A model generated the notes under the pieces. The model was not told the DNA's origin and did not search any database. It worked only from the letters and a program-made list of their open reading frames with translations. 64,000 bases of DNA from Mumia sp. Pv4-285 (GTDB lineage Bacteria; Actinomycetota; Actinomycetes; Propionibacteriales; Nocardioidaceae): assembly GCF_041320275.1 (NCBI RefSeq), contig NZ_CP162023.1, positions 3,472,001-3,536,000 on the forward strand, given 5' to 3'. Made by a program: the position numbers and the translations under genes. Shown here in pieces: positions 49,638-59,364 of the stretch (positions within the stretch are counted from its first letter, which is position 1; each line of letters begins with the position of its first letter).

Positions 49638-50141
49638 ATGAGACGTGTTCCGTTCACCGGCGACGAGAAGGAGAGCCTCTACGTGGCTCTCGACCGGCAC
49701 CGCGACGCCCTCCTGTGGAAGATCGACGGGCTCTCCGACGAGGACCTCCGGCGCCCGATGGTGCCGTCCGGCACCACGCTGCTCGGCATGGTCAAGCACG
49801 TGGCGTCCGTCGAGTACACCTGGTTCTGCGGGACGTTCGGACGCGAGTCGCTGGAGGTCCCGTACACCGAGGACGACTGGGACTCCGACTGGCGGATCGA
49901 GCCCTGGGAGACGACGGAGGGGGTCCTCGCGTACTTCGCGATGGCCCGTGCCGCCGCCGATGCGGTGATCGACGAGCTCGACGTGCTCGACACGGGCACC
50001 GCCTGGTACGGCCCGACCGTCACGATGCGGTGGGTGCTGATCCACATGGTCGAGGAGTACGCCCGCCACGCCGGCCACGCAGACATCCTCCGCGAGCTGA
50101 TCGACGGGGCGACCGGCCCGTTCGAGGGCTACCCGACCTGA
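49638..50141 (+). CDS. DinB-family (DUF664) protein
   Basis: The 167-residue protein has the DinB four-helix pattern: EKESLYVALDRHRDALLWKIDGLSDEDLRRPMVPSGTTLLGMVKHVASVEYTWF, then WVLIHMVEEYARHAGHADILRELIDG. Three histidines (in VKHVA and ARHAGHAD) could bind a metal. Such proteins in Actinobacteria include mycothiol-dependent enzymes; this one may be a related thiol transferase. ATG 49638 is used. Its end overlaps the convergent VOC gene. Confidence 0.83.
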   Translation: MRRVPFTGDEKESLYVALDRHRDALLWKIDGLSDEDLRRPMVPSGTTLLGMVKHVASVEYTWFCGTFGRESLEVPYTEDDWDSDWRIEPWETTEGVLAYFAMARAAADAVIDELDVLDTGTAWYGPTVTMRWVLIHMVEEYARHAGHADILRELIDGATGPFEGYPT

Positions 50142-50524
50142 CCCGTGCGCGGCTGCGTCGGCGTCCCGACCCGGAGCAGGTTGCCGTGAAGATCGATGAG
50201 GTCGAGCTCGAGCAGGTGGCCCGCCTGTCGTGGAGGGCGGAGATCCGCAGGCGCCGGGAGGTCTGTCGCAGCCCACGACTCGTACAACGCGTGGACGTCG
50301 GCCGGGGTCGGCAGCCCGATCCAGCACGCGACGTCGTTCGTCCATCGGGAGACGTCAGGCTTGCACCAGAAGTGCAGCTCGATGCCGTGCGAGTCGGCGA
50401 CGATGAGGTACTCGCCGGGCCAGCGCCCTCGCTCGTCGAACCCGAGCAAAGCGTAGAAGCGCGCCGTCTCCTCGAGGTCGGCGCTCGGCAGGATGGGCCG
50501 CGTCACCGCACGGAAAGTCGCCAC
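50129..50524 (-). CDS. VOC-superfamily (bleomycin-resistance-like) protein
   Basis: The 131-residue protein has PILPSADLEETARFYALLGFDERGRWPGEYLIVADSHGIELHFW and LELDLIDLHGNLLRVGTP, a glyoxalase/bleomycin-resistance fold of binding-protein type. It and the DinB gene sit where Mycobacterium has a rhomboid gene (Rv1337), between cysM and murI. Function unknown. Confidence 0.85.
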   Translation of the reverse strand: MATFRAVTRPILPSADLEETARFYALLGFDERGRWPGEYLIVADSHGIELHFWCKPDVSRWTNDVACWIGLPTPADVHALYESWAATDLPAPADLRPPRQAGHLLELDLIDLHGNLLRVGTPTQPRTGQVG

Positions 50525-50561
50525 GGCCGGATTCTAGGCGCGCACGGCTTCCGTCACCGCG

Positions 50562-50588
50562 CACTCCTCGTGGCCCCCACGAAGAGTG
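50562..50588 (-). terminator. Hairpin behind the mec-cysO-cysM operon
   Basis: CACTC-C-TCGTGG (50562-50573) pairs with CCACGA-A-GAGTG (50577-50588) around CCC, with one C-A mismatch. It lies 50 bases behind the cysM stop on the minus strand. Confidence 0.55.
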
Positions 50589-50638
50589 AGAGGGCGGGAG
50601 GCACCGCACGGCGCAGACGGTGCGTGCGCGAACGGGCG

Positions 50639-51878
<1,240 letters not shown>

Positions 51879-51950
51879 CAGACGTCAGCTTCCTCGTTCT
51901 TCGTGACCTGGACGGAACCGCCCAGGAGTGCGTGGTCGTCACTCTCGAGC

Positions 51951-52376
51951 CTAGTAACGCTCGACAACCGTGACTTCTTCCTCGGTCACCTCGCCGTCGA
52001 CGATCCGGTACGACCGGAAGTCGACCGGCCCGGACTCGTGAGCACCGTCACGGGTCGAGACCAGGACGTAGTGCGCCTCGGGCTCGCCGGCGAGGTTGAT
52101 GTCGGTGCGCGACGGGTACGCCTCGGTGGCGGTGTGCGAGTGGTAGACCACCACCGGCACCTCGTCGTTGTCGTCCATCTCCTGGTAGAGACGGAGCAGG
52201 TCGGTCGAGTCGAACTCGTAGAACGTCGGCGACATCGCGGCGTTGACCATCGGGATGAACCGCGTCGGCAGGTCGGAGCCGACGGCACCGGCGACGACGC
52301 CGCAGGCCTCGTCAGGGTGGTCCCTGCGGGCGTGCGCGACGATCGCGTCGTAGGTCGCCTGGTCGATGGTCAGCAC
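51951..52376 (-). CDS. mec: JAMM/M67 metallopeptidase, Mec type
   Basis: The 141-residue zinc peptidase has the JAMM motif in VVVYHSHTATEAYPSRTDI (HxH-x10-D) and an upstream catalytic Glu in DEACGVVAGA. In mycobacteria Mec releases cysteine from the CysO-cysteine adduct. Here it may also trim the Ala-Arg tail of CysO, as related proteases do for QbsE-type carriers. ATG 52376 is used. It is the first gene of mec-cysO-cysM. Confidence 0.92.
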   Translation of the reverse strand: MLTIDQATYDAIVAHARRDHPDEACGVVAGAVGSDLPTRFIPMVNAAMSPTFYEFDSTDLLRLYQEMDDNDEVPVVVYHSHTATEAYPSRTDINLAGEPEAHYVLVSTRDGAHESGPVDFRSYRIVDGEVTEEEVTVVERY

Positions 52377-52433
52377 GCCTCACAGGGTACGTGGTCTCGC
52401 ATGGCGAACAGCCGGTGTCCGCCATGCGGGACC

Positions 52434-53291
52434 TCAGACGACGTCGCGACGCCGGGTCCTCCACCAGCCGACGCCGACGGCCACCACGACGTACGCCGCC
52501 ACGGTGACCAGCGCACGCCCTCCGCTGAGCGCGTCGGTGACTCCCGGTGCGGCCGGTCCGACCTGCTCGGGACCGAGGGCGGCGACCAACGATCCCGCAC
52601 TCGCTCCCGGCAGGAGGTCGCGTACGGGCTCCATGCCCGTGAGCACGCTCGAGGCGACCGCGGCCACGAGGTTCTCGACGCCCAGGACCCACACCACGCC
52701 GAGGCCGATCGGCAGTGCGACGCTGCGGAGCACGGTCGCGAGGCAGGCGCCGATCGTGGCCCACATCGTCAGCACCAGCCAGCCCCCAGCCATGCCGGGG
52801 AGCAGGTGCGCTGGCGCGGGGAACGCGACCGTCCGCCCCGCCCCCAACGCGATGGCCGTCGACGCGATCGCCCCGACGCCGAACAGCACGAGGACTCCGA
52901 TCCCGACGGACAGCACGAGCGCGACCGTCTGTCCCGCGGCGACCGTCAGGCGACCGGGGCGTTGGACGAGGAGCGTCTTCAGCGTGCCGAACCCGTACTG
53001 GCTCCCCGCGACGAGCGCTCCGAGGACGAGGGCCAGCGCCCCCGCGAAGACCGGGAACCCGTCGAGGGTGTTCGGGACGAGCTGGTCAGGAAGGGTGCTG
53101 GCGAGGAGCTGCTCCGGCGACACCGCGTCGGCACCCTCCGCCGGGGACTGTCCGCTCCGATAGGAGATGTACGGGATGAGGTACGCGAACGTCATGCTGA
53201 GCACCACCGCCGTCGCGAGCAGCGCCCACGCACCGGGGCGGCGGACGAGGGCGGCGAGCTCGGCGCGCACCACGTCGACGAGGTCACGCAT
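52434..53291 (-). CDS. ABC-transporter permease, ABC-2 type
   Basis: The 285-residue protein has six membrane segments: WALLATAVVLSMTFAYLIPYISY, VFAGALALVLGALVAGSQYGFGTLKTLLVQRPGR, VALVLSVGIGVLVLFGVGAIAS, GGWLVLTMWATIGACLATVL, IGLGVVWVLGVENLVAAVA and VTVAAYVVVAVGVGWW. The large loop between segments 1 and 2 lies outside. It pairs with the ATPase gene it overlaps by 8 bp. Together they form an exporter, probably for drugs or peptide antibiotics. Confidence 0.85.
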   Translation of the reverse strand: MRDLVDVVRAELAALVRRPGAWALLATAVVLSMTFAYLIPYISYRSGQSPAEGADAVSPEQLLASTLPDQLVPNTLDGFPVFAGALALVLGALVAGSQYGFGTLKTLLVQRPGRLTVAAGQTVALVLSVGIGVLVLFGVGAIASTAIALGAGRTVAFPAPAHLLPGMAGGWLVLTMWATIGACLATVLRSVALPIGLGVVWVLGVENLVAAVASSVLTGMEPVRDLLPGASAGSLVAALGPEQVGPAAPGVTDALSGGRALVTVAAYVVVAVGVGWWRTRRRDVV

Positions 53292-54237
53292 CGCGATCAC
53301 CGCCTCCGGTTGCGGGCCCGCCGGTGAGCTCGAGGAACACGTCCTCCAGCTGGCGCTCGGACCGCCGTACCTCGGTGACGGCAACCCCCGCGCCGACGAG
53401 GGCACTGGTGACGTCGGCCGTCTGCGCCTCCGGCACGCGGACGGCCAGCACGCCGTCGCGAAGCCGTACGTCCTCGACGCCGCGCAGCGCTGCGACGGTG
53501 TCACGGGCGACGTCGGACGGCGTCGCACGGACCACGAGCTCCGACCCGCCCCGCATCTCCTCGACCGAGCTCTCGAGGACCACCCGGCCGTGGTCGATCA
53601 CGGCGACCCGGTCGCAGATCTCCTGGACCTCGCCCAGGAGGTGGCTCGACAGGACGACGGTGTGACCGCGTCCGGCGAGCCCGCGGACGAGGGTGCGCAT
53701 CTCCCGCATCCCAGCCGGGTCGAGGCCGTTGGTCGGCTCGTCCAGGACCACCAGCACCGGGTCCTTGAGCAGCGCCGCCGCAACCCCGAGCCGCTGCTTC
53801 ATCCCGAGCGAGTACGACGCGTAACGGTCGTCGCCGCGCTCGGCGAGCCCGACCGACTCCAACGCCGGCGCCACCCGCGAGGCGTCGACGCCGGCGTAGC
53901 GGGCGACGACGCGGAGGTTGGCGGTGCCCGACAGGTACGGCAGGAAGGCCGGACCCTCGATCATCGCGCCGGTCGCCTCGAGCGCCGCGCGACTACCCGG
54001 AGCGTTCCCCAGCACGGACGCGGTCCCGCCGGTCGGGCGGACGAGCCCGAGGAGCATCCGCAGCGTGGTCGTCTTGCCGGCGCCGTTCGGTCCGAGGAAC
54101 CCGTACACCTCGCCGCGCCGGACCGTGAGGTCGACGCGGTCGACGGCAACGAGCGGCGGGCTGCCACGGCGCCGGTACGCCTTGGTGAGCCCGCGGACCT
54201 CGACGACGGCCCGGTCCGCGACCGCCGCCGAGGTCAT
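53284..54237 (-). CDS. ABC-transporter ATP-binding protein
   Basis: The 317-residue ATPase has Walker A GPNGAGKTT, signature SLGMKQRLGVAAALL, Walker B VLVVLDEPTNGLDPAG and the H-loop LSSHLL. A C-terminal domain of about 90 residues follows, as in BcrA/DrrA-type drug exporters. ATG 54237 overlaps the SHOCT gene stop by 4 bp. The group is preceded by a bipartite operator also found at the kinase/regulator operon. Confidence 0.93.
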   Translation of the reverse strand: MTSAAVADRAVVEVRGLTKAYRRRGSPPLVAVDRVDLTVRRGEVYGFLGPNGAGKTTTLRMLLGLVRPTGGTASVLGNAPGSRAALEATGAMIEGPAFLPYLSGTANLRVVARYAGVDASRVAPALESVGLAERGDDRYASYSLGMKQRLGVAAALLKDPVLVVLDEPTNGLDPAGMREMRTLVRGLAGRGHTVVLSSHLLGEVQEICDRVAVIDHGRVVLESSVEEMRGGSELVVRATPSDVARDTVAALRGVEDVRLRDGVLAVRVPEAQTADVTSALVGAGVAVTEVRRSERQLEDVFLELTGGPATGGGDRDA

Positions 54238-54521
54238 CGCCGGTCCCCGGGGCGCGCCTCGCGCAGGACCGCGAGTCGGCTCCGGTACTCGTCGGCGTCG
54301 ATCTCCCCCGCCGCGTAGCGCTCGGCGAGCCGCGACTCGCCGCCGCTGCGCGGGTCGTGCCAGCGACGGCGCCACGGCCCGAACCGCAAGGCCATGACGA
54401 CGACGAACACGAAGAACGCCAGCCAGAAGATCGGGAACACGATCCACCATCCGGGACCGTCGGAGCCGGGATGGGCGAGGACGGTGGCCGAGGTCGCCGC
54501 GGCTGTTGACGTGCTGATCAT
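54234..54521 (-). CDS. SHOCT-domain membrane protein
   Basis: The 95-residue protein has one membrane segment (GWWIVFPIFWLAFFVFVVVMALRFG) and a C-terminal SHOCT motif (RLAERYAAGEIDADEYRSRLAVLREAR). It is outward-facing at its Ser/Thr/Ala-rich start. AAGGAG lies before ATG 54521. Its stop overlaps the ABC ATPase start by 4 bp, so it is the first gene of the exporter operon and may act in assembly or sensing. Confidence 0.87.
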   Translation of the reverse strand: MISTSTAAATSATVLAHPGSDGPGWWIVFPIFWLAFFVFVVVMALRFGPWRRRWHDPRSGGESRLAERYAAGEIDADEYRSRLAVLREARPGDRR

Positions 54522-54639
54522 GGGTCTCTCCTTCACGAGTCGGTTGTCTCGCTTCGAGAGTGCCGTCGCGGACTCCCCTGGGGCGTCGGGCTGGAGAGGG
54601 CTCCTGCAGTGCTGCAACGGAGGTACGAGACGGTGCGTG

Positions 54640-54661
54640 GCGTACGCCACCGGGCGTACGC
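54640..54661. promoter_or_regulatory. Bipartite operator before the SHOCT-ABC operon
   Basis: GCGTACGCC-ACC-GGGCGTACGC, set within two palindromes (54637-54650 and 54652-54663). The same pattern with the same 3-base gap occurs at 57043-57064, before the kinase gene. A shared response-regulator site is likely. Confidence 0.6.
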
Positions 54662-54675
54662 CCAGGTCACTCGCG

Positions 54676-55161
54676 TCAGCCGCGACGTACGGCCGGGTCG
54701 AGCGGCCACGTGCGGACGACACGGCGACGCCGCGGGTCACCGTCGGGCCGCATGTCGACGAGCGTGACGGCGTCGAGGCGCACCGTCGCGCCGACGGCGA
54801 GGGAACGTCCGCGCTGGGCCGACACGTGCGGACGGAACTCGTCGCGGACGTGACGCATCCGGGCGACGTCCACCCCGCTCTCGGACAGCGCGGCGAGCAG
54901 GTCGCGGTGCAGGGTGTCGACCCCCGCCGTGCGCGCGAGCTCGCCGACCCGGACGTCGTGGCGAGACCCGAACCAGGCCTCGCCGACCACCTCGGACACC
55001 AGCGCCGTACGGCCGTGGGCCACGCGAGAGACCGCCTCGAGGGCGGCCTCCTCCTCGGCCTCGAACGGCGGGACCCACGTCAGGTGCAGGGGCCACGCGT
55101 CGCGCCCGAAGGCCTCCGGCACGGCGAGGTCCTCCACGAACGTCACGACGCAGCACCTCAC
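54676..55161 (-). CDS. 2H phosphoesterase-superfamily protein (2'-5' RNA ligase-like)
   Basis: The 161-residue protein has the two H-x-T/S motifs of the 2H superfamily: PLHLTWVPPF and EFRPHVSAQ, spaced as in bacterial LigT/ThpR-like proteins. Such enzymes cut cyclic phosphodiesters or join 2'-5' RNA ends. GTG 55161 lies 9 bases behind the response regulator gene, so it is the third gene of the kinase operon, an unusual partner. It may act on a cyclic nucleotide, but this is a guess. Confidence 0.75.
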   Translation of the reverse strand: MRCCVVTFVEDLAVPEAFGRDAWPLHLTWVPPFEAEEEAALEAVSRVAHGRTALVSEVVGEAWFGSRHDVRVGELARTAGVDTLHRDLLAALSESGVDVARMRHVRDEFRPHVSAQRGRSLAVGATVRLDAVTLVDMRPDGDPRRRRVVRTWPLDPAVRRG

Positions 55162-55170
55162 GCGACCGCC

Positions 55171-55836
55171 TCAGCCCGACCAGCCCGGCCGCACCAGCCC
55201 GCTCTCGTACGCCATGACGACGAGCTGTGCGCGGTCGCGCGCCCCCAGCTTGAGCATCGCCCGGCTGACGTGCGTCTTCGCGGTGGCGACGCTGACCACG
55301 AGCCGCGCGGCGATCTCGTCGTTGCTCAGCCCCTCGCCGACGAGTGCGACGACCTCCCGCTCGCGCTCGGTGAGCGGATCCATCAGGGCGGGTGCCGTGG
55401 CAGGGCGGCTCCGGCTCGCGAACTCCCCGATCAGGCGGCGCGTCACGCTCGGCGACAGCAGCGCGTCGCCGGCCGCGACGGCCCGGATGCCCGCAAGCAG
55501 GTCGGCCGGCGCGGTGTCCTTCACGAGGAACCCGCTCGCACCGATGCGTACGGCCTCGAACACGTACTCGTCGAGCTCGAAGGTCGTCAGGATCACCACG
55601 CGCGTCTCGGCGAGGGCCGGATCCTCCGTGATGCTGCGCGTCGCTGCGAGCCCGTCGAGCTCGGGCATCCGGATGTCCATGAGGACCACGTCCGGATGCA
55701 GCGTGCGCACGAGCGCGACAGCCTCGTCGCCCGTCGAAGCCTCTCCCACGACCTCCAGGTCGTCCTCGGCCTCGATCAGCGCTCGGAACCCGGCCCGCAG
55801 GAGCGCCTGGTCGTCGGCGAGCAGCACACGGATCAC
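55171..55836 (-). CDS. LuxR-family (NarL-type) response regulator
   Basis: The 221-residue protein has a receiver domain (MIRVLLADDQALLRAGFRALIEA, with phosphorylated Asp in VVLMDIRMPELDG, TTFELDEYVFEAVRIGASGFLVKD). A LuxR DNA-binding domain follows (LTEREREVVALVGEGLSNDEIAARLVVSVATAKTHVSRAMLKL). It forms a pair with the kinase gene, which it overlaps by 4 bp. The shared operator at 54640 and 57043 makes it the likely activator of the exporter operon and of itself. Confidence 0.93.
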   Translation of the reverse strand: MIRVLLADDQALLRAGFRALIEAEDDLEVVGEASTGDEAVALVRTLHPDVVLMDIRMPELDGLAATRSITEDPALAETRVVILTTFELDEYVFEAVRIGASGFLVKDTAPADLLAGIRAVAAGDALLSPSVTRRLIGEFASRSRPATAPALMDPLTEREREVVALVGEGLSNDEIAARLVVSVATAKTHVSRAMLKLGARDRAQLVVMAYESGLVRPGWSG

Positions 55837-56987
55837 GTGGCACCTCCAGGCTCGGGGACGGCGTACGGCAGGTGGGCGCGGACCGCCACACCACCGGTCG
55901 GGGTCGACGTCACGCCCAGCGTGCCACCCAGCGCCTCGGCGCGCTCCCGCATCCCCCGCAGGCCGCTGCCTTCCGCGAGGGCCGACCCGTGGCCGTCGTC
56001 GTCCACCGCGATCTCGAGCGCGTCGGACCCGTACGACACGTCGACGCTGGCGTGCTCCGCGCCGGAGTGGCGTACGACGTTGGTGACGGCCTCCTGCACG
56101 ATCCGGTACGCCGCGAGCTCGACCGGCGCCGCCAGCGTCCGCGGCGGCCCGGTGGTGCGGACGGACAGGTCGAGGCCCGCGACCTCTGCTCGCCGGACGA
56201 GCTCGTCGAGCGTGGCGAGCCGCGAGACCGGAGCACGCGGCGCCACGCCGGTGTCGTCGCGGAGCACGCCGATCAGGTCACGGAGCTCAGCGAGGGCCTC
56301 GGAGCTGGCGTCGCGGATGGTCGCCAGCGCGATCGCTGCCTGCTCCGGTCTGCGGTCCCCCAGGTGGAGGGCGACCTGAGCCTGCACGTTGATCAGCGAG
56401 ATGTGGTGGGCGACGACGTCGTGCAGGTCGCGCGCGACACGGAGCCGCTCCTCTCCCTCGGCGCGTGCCCTGGCCTGGGCCGACGCCTCCCGCGCGGCAC
56501 GGGCCCGGGAGCGCCGTAGGGCGATCAGCTCGCCGACCCCGGCCAGCACGAGGAGCCAGGCGAGGACGCCCGTCGCCCACGCCCAGGACCACCCGTTGCC
56601 GTGGACCGCGGACCACGCGACCAGCGCCACCGCGTACGCCGCGACGAGCACGCTCCACGCCCACCCGCGGTGGCCCCGAGCGATCACGACGACGACCGCG
56701 ACGGCGAACGACGCGAACACCGGGCCGGGCGGGTAGTCGGCGAGCAGATAGATCGACGTGACGACGGTGACGAGCACGAGAACCACCCGCGGGTACCGGG
56801 TGACGAGCAGCAGCGCGAGCGGGCCGGCGACCAGAAGGGCGTACGCCGCCGCGTCCAGCGCTCGCGCATCCGGCTGGTTCTGTGCGGCGCCGCGGGTGCC
56901 GAGGACCTGCACCACCAGCAGCACGAGCGGGACCACGAGAGGCGCCGGTCGCCAGGGGTGGCTCGGCAGGCTCGCGTCGCTGGTCAC
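55833..56987 (-). CDS. Sensor histidine kinase, HisKA_3 type
   Basis: The 384-residue protein has about five membrane segments in its first 150 residues (with almost no extracytoplasmic loops, like intramembrane-sensing kinases). A coiled linker and the H-box EERLRVARDLHDVVAHHISLINVQAQVALHL follow. The ATP-binding domain has IVQEAVTNVVRHS and VDDDGHGSALAEGSGLRGMRERAEALGG. This class senses membrane stress or antibiotics with an ABC exporter. ATG 56987 is used. Confidence 0.92.
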   Translation of the reverse strand: MTSDASLPSHPWRPAPLVVPLVLLVVQVLGTRGAAQNQPDARALDAAAYALLVAGPLALLLVTRYPRVVLVLVTVVTSIYLLADYPPGPVFASFAVAVVVVIARGHRGWAWSVLVAAYAVALVAWSAVHGNGWSWAWATGVLAWLLVLAGVGELIALRRSRARAAREASAQARARAEGEERLRVARDLHDVVAHHISLINVQAQVALHLGDRRPEQAAIALATIRDASSEALAELRDLIGVLRDDTGVAPRAPVSRLATLDELVRRAEVAGLDLSVRTTGPPRTLAAPVELAAYRIVQEAVTNVVRHSGAEHASVDVSYGSDALEIAVDDDGHGSALAEGSGLRGMRERAEALGGTLGVTSTPTGGVAVRAHLPYAVPEPGGAT

Positions 56988-57042
56988 GCCTCCACGCTAG
57001 GTGCCGCCGACAGGGTTGTCATCGGCCGGCGGGACGAGCTGC

Positions 57043-57064
57043 GCGTACGCCGGGGGGCGTAGGC
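57043..57064. promoter_or_regulatory. Bipartite operator before the kinase-regulator operon
   Basis: GCGTACGCC-GGG-GGGCGTAGGC lies about 60 bases before the kinase start and matches the site before the SHOCT-ABC operon with one changed base in the second half. Its far end lies close to the DUF2017 stop. The match in sequence and spacing suggests the response regulator binds both. Confidence 0.6.
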
Positions 57065-57070
57065 GGTCGG

Positions 57071-57652
57071 TCAGTCCAGCGCCTGCACGAGCGACTCCTG
57101 CACGAAGCCCAGCCACTCGTAGATGTCGATCACGACGGAGACGGCCTCGTCGTCGCTCGCCTCGGCCGACTCGGCGTCCTCCTCGGACTCGATGCCGAGC
57201 CTTGCCGCGAGCGCGAGCCGGACGTCGGTCAGGGAGCGCAGCCACGCCTGCACGGCGCGCTGTCCCAGCTCGACCTCCACCGTCGCCTCGGACTGCTCCG
57301 GGTCGTCGACGTCGAACCCGCCGGCCACCAGCGAGGCGATGACCGCCTGCGCGTTCTCGACCTTGACCGTGGACAGGCTGCGCTCGGTGAAGCGGCGGAA
57401 GTCGGCGGCCGCCTCGTCGTCGTCGCGGTACGCGTCCGGGAGCAGGCGCTTCAGGACCGGGTCCTCGGGGGCGATGGAGGACCCGGTCGTGCCCAGCTGC
57501 CCGAACAGCGGATCCGGCGACGACTCCTCGGGTCCGTTGCGGTCACGCAACAGCTCCACGACCTGGCCGAGCAGGTTGGTCAGCAGCGCCGCCTCGGCGG
57601 GCTCGAACTCGGCACGGACGCGGTCGCGCTTGCGTCGCTCGAACGCCTTCAT
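57071..57652 (-). CDS. DUF2017-family protein
   Basis: The 193-residue protein matches the actinobacterial DUF2017 family that always follows clpS: RVRAEFEPAEAALLTNLLGQVVELLRDR, DPVLKRLLPDAYRDDDEAAADFRRFTE, and LGQRAVQAWLRSLTDVRLALAARLGIE with an acidic end. In M. tuberculosis the same place holds Rv1332. Function unknown, perhaps linked to Clp proteolysis. ATG 57652 lies 10 bases behind the clpS stop. Confidence 0.87.
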   Translation of the reverse strand: MKAFERRKRDRVRAEFEPAEAALLTNLLGQVVELLRDRNGPEESSPDPLFGQLGTTGSSIAPEDPVLKRLLPDAYRDDDEAAADFRRFTERSLSTVKVENAQAVIASLVAGGFDVDDPEQSEATVEVELGQRAVQAWLRSLTDVRLALAARLGIESEEDAESAEASDDEAVSVVIDIYEWLGFVQESLVQALD

Positions 57653-57662
57653 GCCGCGGCCC

Positions 57663-57968
57663 TCATGCGTCGGCCTTCTGCAGGGTGGCCCACAGGCCGT
57701 ACTCGTGCATCGCCTGCACGTGACGCTCCATCTCCTCGCGGGGGCCGGTCGAGACGACCGCCCTGCCGTCGTTGTGCACCTTCATCATCAGCTCGTGCGC
57801 CTTCTCGTCGGCGTAGCCGAAGTAGGACTTGAACACGTAGGCGACGTACGACATCAGGTTGACCGGATCGTTCCAGACGATCGTCACCCAGGGGCGGTCC
57901 AGCTCGGTGACCTGGTCGGTCTCCGGCTGGTCGACCTCGATCGGGGCTGGGCTGCTCACCCGCCCCAT
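57663..57968 (-). CDS. clpS: ClpS, ATP-dependent Clp protease adaptor
   Basis: The 101-residue protein has [71 protein letters not shown], complete with the N-degron-binding Asn-Asp of family members. It brings N-end-rule substrates to ClpAP/ClpCP. ATG 57968 or GTG 57959 may be the start; neither has a perfect ribosome binding site. It is divergent from a secreted beta-propeller gene. Confidence 0.93.
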   Translation of the reverse strand: MGRVSSPAPIEVDQPETDQVTELDRPWVTIVWNDPVNLMSYVAYVFKSYFGYADEKAHELMMKVHNDGRAVVSTGPREEMERHVQAMHEYGLWATLQKADA

Positions 57969-58026
57969 TGTGGCGCACGTGCAAACCGCTCCCACCTGGC
58001 CCTGCGTTGCTGATGTGATACATGCC

Positions 58027-59328
58027 ATGAGACGCACGCTGACCTTCTTGCCCGCTGCTGCGCTCATCGGCGGCACCCTCGTCCTCGCGACGCCGCCGAC
58101 GGCCTCGGCCGCACCGCAGGTCATCGCCCCGACGCCCGACCGTGTGATCGCAGGCGCGGCGACGGGGATGCAACGCCCGGTCGGCCTCGCGCTCGGTCCC
58201 GACGGGCGGCTCTTCGTCAGCAACCTCTTCGCCACTCCGACGCCGGGCTCGGTGAGGGTGTTCGCGCCCGCCGCGGACGGGAACGTCCCCGCTGTCGCCG
58301 TCCTCGACCCGACCTCGCCCGGGATGGGGTTCCTCACCAAGCCGGCAGGCATCGCCGTCGGGTCCGACGGGCGTCTCCACATGGCCGCCTACAACGACAA
58401 CGCCATCCGCACCTTCACCGTGCCTGCGACGGGCAACGGGTTCGCTCTGCAGTCGGCGATCGGCGCGGCGACCCTGATCGCCGCACCCAACGACCTCGCC
58501 CTCACCTCGCCGACGAGCCTGTGGGTCGCCAGCGGGACGACCGACGAGGTCGTCCGGCTCGACGTCGGGTCGACGACGCGCCGGCGGACGCTCCACACGC
58601 CCGCCCCCATGGGGCTCGCCGTGCACGGCACCTCTCTGTACGTGAGTGGCGGCAACGGGACGGCGCCGTACGTGAAGGTCTTCACCGCCGGGACGAGCGG
58701 GCCAGCGACGCCGTCGCGGACGATCTCGGGTCCGGCGACGGGTCTCGACAACGTCTGGGGTCTCGCCGTCGACCGGTACGGGCGGACGTACGTCGCGAAC
58801 GGCGGCGACAGCTCGATCCGCGTGTTCGCCGCGGGCGCGACCGGCAACGTCGCACCGATCGTCGTCCTCGAGGGAGCGGCGACACAGCTCGAGCTCCCGT
58901 CGGACGTGCTGCTGGACGGTGCGGGACGCATCTGGGTGGCCAACGACACGGTGCCCGGGAAGGTCCTCCGGTTCCCGGCGCTCGCCGCCCCACCGCCACC
59001 GGCGCCGCGACCGCCTGTGACCACGCCTCCCACGACAGCCCCGTCCAAGCCGCGTGCACTGAAGGTCACCGGGAAGACCGCCGCACGCAAGCGTGTCGTC
59101 CGGTGGAAGGCTCCCGCGCGCAGCGGCGGCGCGCGCATCCTGCGCTACCGCGTCGTGGTCAACAAGGGCAAGAAGACCCTGCTCGTCCGCACCGTCTCCG
59201 CGTCCAGGCGCAAGGTCGTCGTCAAGCGCGCGAAGCTCCGCAACGGCAAGCACACCGTCCTCGTCCGCGCGGTCAACGCCAAGGGCGGCAGCCCGTACGC
59301 GACCAAGCGGTTCCGCGTCCGTCGCTGA
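58027..59328 (+). CDS. Secreted NHL/beta-propeller protein with C-terminal fibronectin III domain
   Basis: The 433-residue protein has a signal peptide ([28 protein letters not shown], cleaved after about residue 29). Propeller repeats cover 30-315: [70 protein letters not shown], and [19 protein letters not shown] Pro/Thr linker (325-345) and a FN3 domain follow with a basic end. It acts outside the cell as a binding or lactonase-like protein. Function unknown. Confidence 0.78.
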   Translation: MRRTLTFLPAAALIGGTLVLATPPTASAAPQVIAPTPDRVIAGAATGMQRPVGLALGPDGRLFVSNLFATPTPGSVRVFAPAADGNVPAVAVLDPTSPGMGFLTKPAGIAVGSDGRLHMAAYNDNAIRTFTVPATGNGFALQSAIGAATLIAAPNDLALTSPTSLWVASGTTDEVVRLDVGSTTRRRTLHTPAPMGLAVHGTSLYVSGGNGTAPYVKVFTAGTSGPATPSRTISGPATGLDNVWGLAVDRYGRTYVANGGDSSIRVFAAGATGNVAPIVVLEGAATQLELPSDVLLDGAGRIWVANDTVPGKVLRFPALAAPPPPAPRPPVTTPPTTAPSKPRALKVTGKTAARKRVVRWKAPARSGGARILRYRVVVNKGKKTLLVRTVSASRRKVVVKRAKLRNGKHTVLVRAVNAKGGSPYATKRFRVRR

Positions 59329-59364
59329 CCCGCCACGGCGTCGGTGCCGCACTACGCTGACGCC

